From Streptomyces sp. GKU 895 (GTDB lineage Bacteria; Actinomycetota; Actinomycetes; Streptomycetales; Streptomycetaceae): 59,787 bases of DNA. Under the pieces are notes generated by a model, which saw only the letters and a list, made by a program, of their open reading frames with translations, was not told the DNA's origin and did no database searches. The position numbers were made by a program, and so were the translations under genes. Location of the stretch: NCBI GenBank assembly GCA_002027195.1, contig MWJO01000041.1, positions 1-59,787 on the forward strand, written 5' to 3'. Below are positions 54,121-59,787 of the stretch, one piece after another; the stretch's first letter is position 1; every line of letters begins with the position of its first letter.

Positions 54121-55097
54121 AGGCTGGTCCCCACCGTGCGCCGCGAGAGCTGGTTCGCGGAGGTGATCAGGACCAGTCCGATGACCGCCTCGAACAGGCC
54201 GATGGCGGCGGCGTAGCTGAAGCTGTTGGACTCGACGCCCGTCCGGTAGACGTACGTCGAGATCACGTCGGAGGTCTGGTAGGTCAGCGGGTTGTACAGC
54301 AGCAGGACCTTCTCGAAGCCGACCGCCATGAACGTGCCGACGTTGAGGATCAGCAGCGTGATCATGGTGGGTCGGATACCGGGCAGGGTGACGTGCCAGG
54401 TCTGCCGCCAGCGGCCGGCGCCGTCGATGCGGGCGGCCTCGTACAGGTCCTCGTCGATGGTGGTGAGCGCGGCGAGGTAGAGGATCGTGCCCCAGCCGGC
54501 GGTCTGCCAGATCTCGGAGCCGACGTAGATCGTGCGGAACCACTCGGGTTCCTGGATGAACCGGATCTCCTCGTGCCCGAACCAGCCGAGCACATGGTTG
54601 ACCGGGCCGTCGGTGGCGAGGATCTGGAGGGTGATGCCGGCGACGATCACGATCGACAGGAAGTGCGGCAGGTACGACACCGACTGCACGAACCGCTTGA
54701 GGGACCGCCGGCGCACCTCGTTGAGCAGCAGGGCCAGCACGATCGGCACCGGGAAGCAGAAGACGAGGGTCAGTCCGCCGAGCCAGAGCGTGTTGCGGAA
54801 GACCTGCCAGAAGGTCGGGTCGCTGAGGAACATCTCGACATAGCGCAGGCCGACCCACTGCTCGCCGAACATCGAGCCGCCCGGTTCGAAGCGCCGGAAG
54901 GCGATCACGTTGCCGAGCATCGGCAGATAGCGGAAGACCAGGAAGAACAGCAGCGGCAGCACCGCCAGCGAGTACAGCTGCCAGTCGCGGCGCAGTGCCC
55001 GTCTCCAGGTGACGCGCGCGGAGGGCTTGCGCGGTGGAGCGGGGGCGGGTGGGTCCTGGACGCCCGGCGGAGAGGCCGACTTGGTGGACGTGCTCAT
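54114..55097 (-). CDS. ABC transporter permease (LplB/YteP type)
   Basis: A 327-residue permease with six helices after a Pro-rich cytoplasmic leader. It shows WQLYSLAVLPLLFFLVFRYLPMLGNVIAFRRF and the EAA loop LYEAARIDGAGRWRQTWHVTLPGIRPTM. ATG 55097 is the first gene of the operon permease - permease - SBP - GH39 - DUF624 - GH42. Its promoter region holds CGAAACTTTCG and TTACCGGTAA. Confidence 0.92.
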   Translation of the reverse strand: MSTSTKSASPPGVQDPPAPAPPRKPSARVTWRRALRRDWQLYSLAVLPLLFFLVFRYLPMLGNVIAFRRFEPGGSMFGEQWVGLRYVEMFLSDPTFWQVFRNTLWLGGLTLVFCFPVPIVLALLLNEVRRRSLKRFVQSVSYLPHFLSIVIVAGITLQILATDGPVNHVLGWFGHEEIRFIQEPEWFRTIYVGSEIWQTAGWGTILYLAALTTIDEDLYEAARIDGAGRWRQTWHVTLPGIRPTMITLLILNVGTFMAVGFEKVLLLYNPLTYQTSDVISTYVYRTGVESNSFSYAAAIGLFEAVIGLVLITSANQLSRRTVGTSLW

Positions 55098-55129
55098 TGC
55101 TCGGTCCTCTCAGGAGAGGGGAGTTGAAC

Positions 55130-55140
55130 CGAAACTTTCG
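55130..55140. promoter_or_regulatory. CGAAACTTTCG palindrome in the operon leader
   Basis: The inverted repeat CGAAA-C-TTTCG lies 33 bp upstream of the operon start and just downstream of the probable transcription start. The same palindrome marks xylanase and beta-xylosidase promoters in several Streptomyces and is the BxlR/xylan-type repressor site. It supports a xylan-derived inducer for this operon. Confidence 0.65.
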
Positions 55141-55145
55141 AGCTC

Positions 55146-55155
55146 TTACCGGTAA
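55146..55155. promoter_or_regulatory. TTACCGGTAA palindrome upstream of the GH39/GH42 operon
   Basis: A perfect 10-bp palindrome between the -10 box and CGAAACTTTCG. Versions with one mismatch occur twice in the mannoside divergent promoter (14954 and 15002). Confidence 0.5.
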
Positions 55156-55165
55156 CTTCGCGGCA

Positions 55166-55194
55166 ACCTAAAGGCACATGGAAAGCGCTGTCAA
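55166..55194 (-). promoter_or_regulatory. Probable sigma-HrdB-type promoter of the GH39/GH42 operon
   Basis: On the minus strand TTGACA (55189-55194) and TTAGGT (55166-55171) are 17 bp apart, close to the vegetative consensus. A start near 55160 would place both palindromes at or just after +1. Confidence 0.65.
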
Positions 55195-55325
55195 TGGGTG
55201 TCGCAGCGGTCTTTTGAGGCGTGGGTGGGGAGTTGAAGTCCCTTGGGCACGGGGTAGAACCCGTGGGCCAGATGCATTGATCTCCGCAAGTTTCCCTTTC
55301 GAGTCCGACTCCTGCGAGGTGTCCC

Positions 55326-56324
55326 GTGCCCGCGTTCGACCTGCCGCTGACGGAACTCGTGCGCCATCGCCCGCTCCCCGAAGAGCCCTCCGATTTCGAG
55401 GAGTTCTGGAGCGGGACCCTCAAGGAGGCCGCCCAGGAGGAGGTGTTGGTGTCGGTGCGGCCGGTGGAGACCGGCCTGCGGCTCACCGACTCCTGGGACG
55501 TGACGTTCCGGGGCTTCGCGGGCGATCCGGTGCGCGCCTGGTTCTCCCGCCCCGCCGGGGTGCCGGAACCCCTGCCCGCGGTCGTCGAGTACGCGGGCTA
55601 CGGCCGTGGCCGCGGCCTCCCGCACGAGCGCCTGACCTGGGTGAACGCCGGATACGCGGTGCTGCTCATGGACAACCGCGGCCAGGGCGACCAGTACGGC
55701 AACGGCGGCGCCACCCCCGACCCGCACGCCCAGGCCCCCGGCGGCCCCGGCCCCATGACCCGCGGCCTGCTCGACCCCCGCGACCATCACTACCGTCGCC
55801 TCATCACGGACGCCGTCCGCGCGGTCAGCGCGGTCCGCGCCCTGCCCGGCGTGGACGCCTCCCGCACGGTCGCCGTCGGCAACAGCCAGGGCGGCGGCCT
55901 CGCCCTCGCCGTCGCGGGACTCGTCCCCGACCTGGCCGCGGCCCTGATCACCGCCCCGCTGCTGTGCGGCATCCGCCGCGCCCTCGATCTCACCGACGCC
56001 CACCCGTACGGCGAGATCAGCACCTACCTCTCCGTGCACCGGGACGCGGAGCAGGCCGCGTACCGCACCCTGTCCTACGTCGAGGGCATCTCCTTCGCCC
56101 GCCGCGCCCACGCCCCGGCCCACTTCGGCGTCGGCCTGCGCGACACGGTCTGCCCGCCCAGCGGCGCGTACGCCGCCTTCAACCGCTGGGCCGAACTGTC
56201 CGGCGCCGACCCGCGCAGGGAGATCCACGCCTACCCGTACAACGGCCACGAGGGCGGCGACGCGGTCCATGTGCGCCGCCAACTCGACTGGCTGGACGCG
56301 CTGTTCAGCGAGTCGCCAGCGTGA
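55326..56324 (+). CDS. Acetyl xylan esterase/cephalosporin C deacetylase-type hydrolase (CE7)
   Basis: A 332-residue alpha/beta hydrolase from GTG 55326, divergent from the GH39/GH42 operon. The nucleophile motif is VAVGNSQGGGLALAVAG, the acid Asp lies in GVGLRDTVCPPS and the His in YPYNGHEGGD; RGQGDQYG and the DRR-like region are CE7 features. CE7 enzymes remove acetyl groups from short xylo-oligosaccharides inside the cell, matching the neighbouring GH39 and the CGAAACTTTCG box. Its 3' end overlaps the GH92 gene on the other strand by about 20 bp. The 228-bp gap upstream holds the operon promoter but no clear promoter for this gene. Confidence 0.88.
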   Translation: MPAFDLPLTELVRHRPLPEEPSDFEEFWSGTLKEAAQEEVLVSVRPVETGLRLTDSWDVTFRGFAGDPVRAWFSRPAGVPEPLPAVVEYAGYGRGRGLPHERLTWVNAGYAVLLMDNRGQGDQYGNGGATPDPHAQAPGGPGPMTRGLLDPRDHHYRRLITDAVRAVSAVRALPGVDASRTVAVGNSQGGGLALAVAGLVPDLAAALITAPLLCGIRRALDLTDAHPYGEISTYLSVHRDAEQAAYRTLSYVEGISFARRAHAPAHFGVGLRDTVCPPSGAYAAFNRWAELSGADPRREIHAYPYNGHEGGDAVHVRRQLDWLDALFSESPA

Positions 56325-59300
56325 ACACGTGCAGGTCGGGCTCGCGGGGCAGCCGCACACCCGCGACGGCCTTCCCCGCGGGCGCCCTGAACGGCTCGGT
56401 GGCGAAGACGTACGTGGCGACCGCTTCCCGCCCGGCGCCAGGGACGTTCCGGTACGGGGTCCTCGCGACGACCTCGTTGCCGTACCGGACACTGCCGCCG
56501 CCCCCGCCGAGCGTCCAGTCGGTGAAGGAGAGGTCGACGGTGTCGGTGCTGCCGTCGGTGTAGGTGACGGTGGCACGAGCCCGCTGATCCCCGTTGACCG
56601 CGCTGCCGACGAAGGCCAACTGGCTGACAGGCTGGGCCAACTGCACGGTCTGCCCGTTCCCGGAGGCGTTGTCCGGCCGCCCGTTCGGCGAGCCGGGCCA
56701 GGTGAAACCGAGGCCGTCACCCACCCGGCCCCGCCCACCCGGGCTCAGCCCAGCCGCTGCCAGAGCTTGCCGGGAGTAGCTCCAGCCGCCGCCGTCGAAG
56801 TCGCCCTCGTCGTGGTCGCCGGAGTCGTCCGAGATCCCGGTGCCGTCGTAGGCGGCGAGGAGACTGCCGGGGGCGGCGACGGTCAGGAAGACCGGCTGCG
56901 CGTACGAGTCGACGGCGACCTCGACGTCGTAGAAGCCCTGCGGGGTGTCCTCGCCGGCGCTGAGCGTGATCTCCCGAGCCCCGTCGACGACCCTCCCCTC
57001 GGCGGGACTTGCCTCGATCCCCTCCGGCGTGTCGACTCGGAAGCGGACCTCGGGACCGGTACCGCCGCTCAGCGCGAGGGCGCGAACGGCGACCTTCGCG
57101 CTGCCGCCCGGGGCGAGCGTCACCGCGGTCGGCCCGATGCCGACCTGGTAGGGCTGCTCGCCCTCGCGGAAGGAGGGCGGGGCGGCAGCGGCGTCCGCGC
57201 CCACGCGCGGTCGGGCGTGCCGGAGCGTGTGGTCGAGATGCCGCCGTCCACGAAAGCGGAGGACAGCCAGGCCGTTCACTGTGTGCCCGTTGACCGCAGG
57301 GAGTGGATGTACGGCGTCGCGGCGGCTCCTTCGCGCGGACGGAGATGCCGTTGCCGTCCGGGCGGTCGATCTCGATCCGGGAACAGCGGTGAGGCCAGGA
57401 CGAGTTCGGCGCGGGAGGGGACCTGCGGATACATGCCGAGAGCGGCGAAGACGTACCAGGCGGACATCGCGCCGAGGTCGTCGTTGCCCGGGATGCCGCC
57501 CGGCTGTGTCGACCACAGCTGTCGCATGGCGGCGCGTACGGTCTCCTGGGTGCGGTAGGGGGCGCCCGCGTAGTCGTACAGGTAGGGCACGTTGATCGAC
57601 GGCTCGTTGTCCAGCTCGGCCTTCTCGCCACCGTTCCCGGTGAAGGCCCAACTTCCGTCGCCGGCGTGGAAGAAGGAGTCGAGCCGAGCGCGGGCCGCTT
57701 CCCGCCCGCCCATCGCGGCGAAGAGCCCGGCCGGATCGTGCGGGACCATCCAGGTGTACTGGGCGGCCGTCCCCTCCACGAACCCGTTGCCGGTGACCGG
57801 GGTGAAGCCCGTGACCCAACTCCCGTCGTGCTTGCGGTTGGCGATGTAGCCGCCGCTCGGGTGGGCCCCGATGTTGAAGTTGTTCTGCCACCACTGGGAG
57901 CGCCCGGCGAACTCGTCGGCCACGCCCTTCTCCCTCGCCGCCTCGGCGAGTTGCGCGAGGGCGAAGTCGGCGCCGGACATCTCCAGCGTCTCCGCGGCAC
58001 CGCCCCAGGCGTTGGACACGGACGGCATGTAGTGGTGCTTCAAGTAGCGGTCCAGAGACGGCCGTTGCCCCACCGACAGGACCGGCTTCCCGGCGGCGGA
58101 CAGATCCTGCGGGGTCGGTACGGTCGCCGCGCGGACCAGTGAGTCCAGCGCCCCGCGCAGGTCGAAGTCGGTACCGCCGAAGGCGTGGATGCCCGCCAGG
58201 GCGACGGCGGACGGATCACCGTTCATGACGTGCGTGCCGCTCGCGCCGTGCAGCCAGCGGTCCCAGATCCCGCCGTTCTGCTCGGCGAGTTCGTACAGCG
58301 ACTGGGCGATGTCGGACCCGGTACGCGGCTGGAGGAGCGTGAGCAGCTGCACCTGGTCGCGGTAGACGTCCCAGCCGGAGAAGGTGCCGTACTGCGCCCG
58401 CCGCCCGGTCCGGTGCACCTCACCGTCGGGGCCGCGATACCTGCGGTCGGCGTCGCTGATGACGTTCGGGTGCAGGAGGGAGTGGTACAGGGCCGTGTAG
58501 AAGGTGGTGCGTTCGGCGGCCGTGCCGCCGCCGACGCGGACGGCGGCGAGATCGTCCCGCCAGGCCCGGCGGGCCGCTTCCCGTACGTCGTCGAAGGTGC
58601 GGTACGGCGGGTTCTCCGCCGCCAGGTTCGCCTCGGCGCCCGCCCGGCTGACGTACGAGACACCGACCTTGACATTCACCGGCCCGGCACCCGGCGCGAA
58701 CTCCACGTATCCCCCGGCCCCCTTGCCGGCGACCGGTCGGCCTCCGTCGGCGAAGCCGCCGGTGCCGCCGCTCGCCGCGCGGGAACCGGGGTCGAGCCGG
58801 TCGTCCCGCCAGGTGCCGGTCGCCTTGAAGGCGCGGTCGAAGCGGGCGGTGAAGTGCAGGGTGTAGTAGGCGCGTCGGCCTTCCGGGTCGAGGTGGCCGC
58901 AGAAGTTGCCGGAGGTGACGGAACCGGAGACGGTACGGGTCTCCGGGTCGATCTCGACCGTCGAATCCGTGGAGCCCACCTCGGAGTTGGCGGTGCGGAT
59001 GAGCAACGAGGCGGGCCGGTCGGGCGGGTAGGTGAAGCGGGCCGATCCGGTGCGGGCGGTGGCGGTGAGGTCCGCGGTGACGCCGGAAGCGAGGGCGACC
59101 TTGTAATGGCCCGGTTCGGCGGTCTCGTCGGCGTGGTCGAAGTCGGCGGCGTACACCGCGTCGCCGGTGTCGCTCGCGGGCGAGGAGGCGACCTGTCCGG
59201 CGTAGGGGAAGAACGGGATGTCACCGCTGCGCCCGCGCACCCGGTGCCGGACAGGTGGGTGAGGCTGAAGCCCCGGATGCGGGTGGCGTCGTAGTGGTAA

Positions 59301-59557
59301 CCGCCGGGCGCCGCCGTGCGGGTGGCGTCGCCGCGGGTGTTCTCGGGGCTCCACGAGAGCATGCCGAACGGGGTGACCGCGCCGGGGAAGACGTTGCCGC
59401 CGTTGCGGGTGCCGATGAGGGGATCGACGTAGGGGGTGGGGTCGTCGACGAGCTCGGGAGGCGCGAAGGGTGTGGCGGGCGCGGCGGCGACACCGGCGAA
59501 CACCATGGCCAGAGTGGCGGCAAGCATCAGGGGCTTCACGTGCGCCAGCCGTACCAC
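56305..59557 (-). pseudogene. Secreted GH92 alpha-mannosidase with C-terminal accessory domains, at least five frameshifts
   Basis: GTG 59557 opens a Sec signal (VKPLMLAATLAMVFAGVAAA) and the GH92 start DPLIGTRNGGNVFPGAVTPFGMLSWSPEN. One base is missing at about 59230 (GTGCAGGSGDIPFFPY expected). The catalytic region is then intact to about 57380, with the canonical acid motif FVEGTAAQYTWMVPHD and base motif GNDDLGAMSAWYVFAALGMYP. Between about 57380 and 57205 four or five further indels follow. The tail from about 57205 holds a NEW3-type domain (VTLAPGGSAKVAVRALALS) and a beta-sandwich module. Corrected length would be near 1085 residues. The cluster of lesions may be poor sequence or real decay. 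It carries dre and GACAACGTTGTC sites upstream. Confidence 0.82.
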
Positions 59558-59651
59558 GCGGGGTCACGGACAGCCGTGCGACGGCACCGCGGAGCCACTC
59601 TTACGGGTCAACCCAACTCGCTTGACTTCGCGGTCCATTGACGCGGTAAAG

Positions 59652-59667
59652 TGAGGTTTAGACCACT
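59652..59667. promoter_or_regulatory. DasR-type (dre-like) site upstream of the second GH92 gene
   Basis: TGAGGTTTAGACCACT matches ACTGGTCTAGACCACT at 12 of 16 positions, with TAGACCACT fully conserved. It lies one base from the LacI-type operator and about 95 bp upstream of the GH92 start. Confidence 0.55.
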
Positions 59668-59668
59668 C

Positions 59669-59680
59669 GACAACGTTGTC
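59669..59680. promoter_or_regulatory. LacI-type operator GACAACGTTGTC upstream of the second GH92 gene
   Basis: A perfect palindrome identical to that at 37444-37455, about 112 bp upstream of GTG 59557. The rest of the region to the window end (59681-59787) holds no visible gene. Confidence 0.75.
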
Positions 59681-59787
59681 CGGCCGCACGCTGTCGCCGT
59701 CATCAGCCACTCCACACCCGGGCAGGGACTCCCCCCTCGCCTGCCCGGCTCGCGGACCCGGTGGGGGTGTCCACCGGGTCCGCCCCT

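Noticed and set aside
55285..55305. Possible second xylan-type box before the CE7 esterase (CAAGTTTCCCTTTCG)
   Set aside because: It contains TTTCG but lacks the matching CGAAA arm, so it is not a palindrome.
1..59787. tRNA genes, rRNA, CRISPR arrays, IS elements, prophage or biosynthetic gene cluster
   Set aside because: No cloverleaf-like conserved tRNA sequence, regular repeat-spacer array, transposase, integrase, or PKS/NRPS/terpene gene was seen on either strand.

Overview
The window is a high-GC actinobacterial chromosome segment, almost certainly Streptomyces. Third codon positions are strongly G/C biased, GTG starts are frequent, and ATGA/GTGA translational couplings are common. The gene order resembles, from memory, the S. 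coelicolor neighbourhood hemQ/hemE, RNase D, fadAB, dxs, xylFGH, rok7B7 and ngcEFG. No tRNA, rRNA, CRISPR array, IS element or phage gene was seen.

Layout. 1-11.7 kb is housekeeping: a partial secreted-type peptidase, heme genes (hemQ, hemG/cgoX, hemE), a DUF4349 lipoprotein, an FAD oxidoreductase, a rhomboid protease, a DUF3000 protein, an orphan response regulator and ribonuclease D. 11.7-18.6 kb is a mannoside island: a sugar ABC importer without ATPase, a divergent GH2 beta-mannosidase and a LacI regulator, flanked by two copies of a short intergenic repeat. 18.7-28.6 kb is core metabolism: fadA-fadB, small unknowns, an amino-acid permease and dxs. 28.7-37.3 kb holds the xylose importer xylFGH, its ROK regulator, and the N-acetylglucosamine/chitobiose importer ngcEFG. 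37.5-43.2 kb carries a large GH92 alpha-mannosidase and a GH67 alpha-glucuronidase. 43.3-47.3 kb is a three-gene cassette: an unknown protein, a MoxR-type AAA ATPase and a HExxH/VWA protein. 47.3-55.1 kb is a six-gene glycan operon (two ABC permeases, a binding protein, GH39, DUF624, GH42) facing a CE7-type esterase. The window ends with a second, damaged GH92 gene.

How it fits together. Regulatory DNA ties distant glycan genes together. A 12-bp palindrome, GACAACGTTGTC, lies upstream of both GH92 genes, and a one-mismatch copy lies in the beta-mannosidase/ABC divergent promoter. DasR-type (dre) sites lie upstream of ngcE and, directly beside the palindrome, upstream of the second GH92 gene. 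Alpha-mannosidases, a beta-mannosidase and a chitobiose importer are most of what is needed to use high-mannose N-glycans, so I infer an N-glycan utilisation regulon read by both a mannoside-responsive LacI protein and the GlcNAc regulator DasR. A second palindrome, TTACCGGTAA, and the xylan-type palindrome CGAAACTTTCG mark the GH39/GH42 operon promoter.

Sequence quality. About ten genes that look otherwise intact carry single-base indels, mostly at G or C runs. Most of these are probably assembly errors, so broken genes are described with the reading frame they appear to have had.
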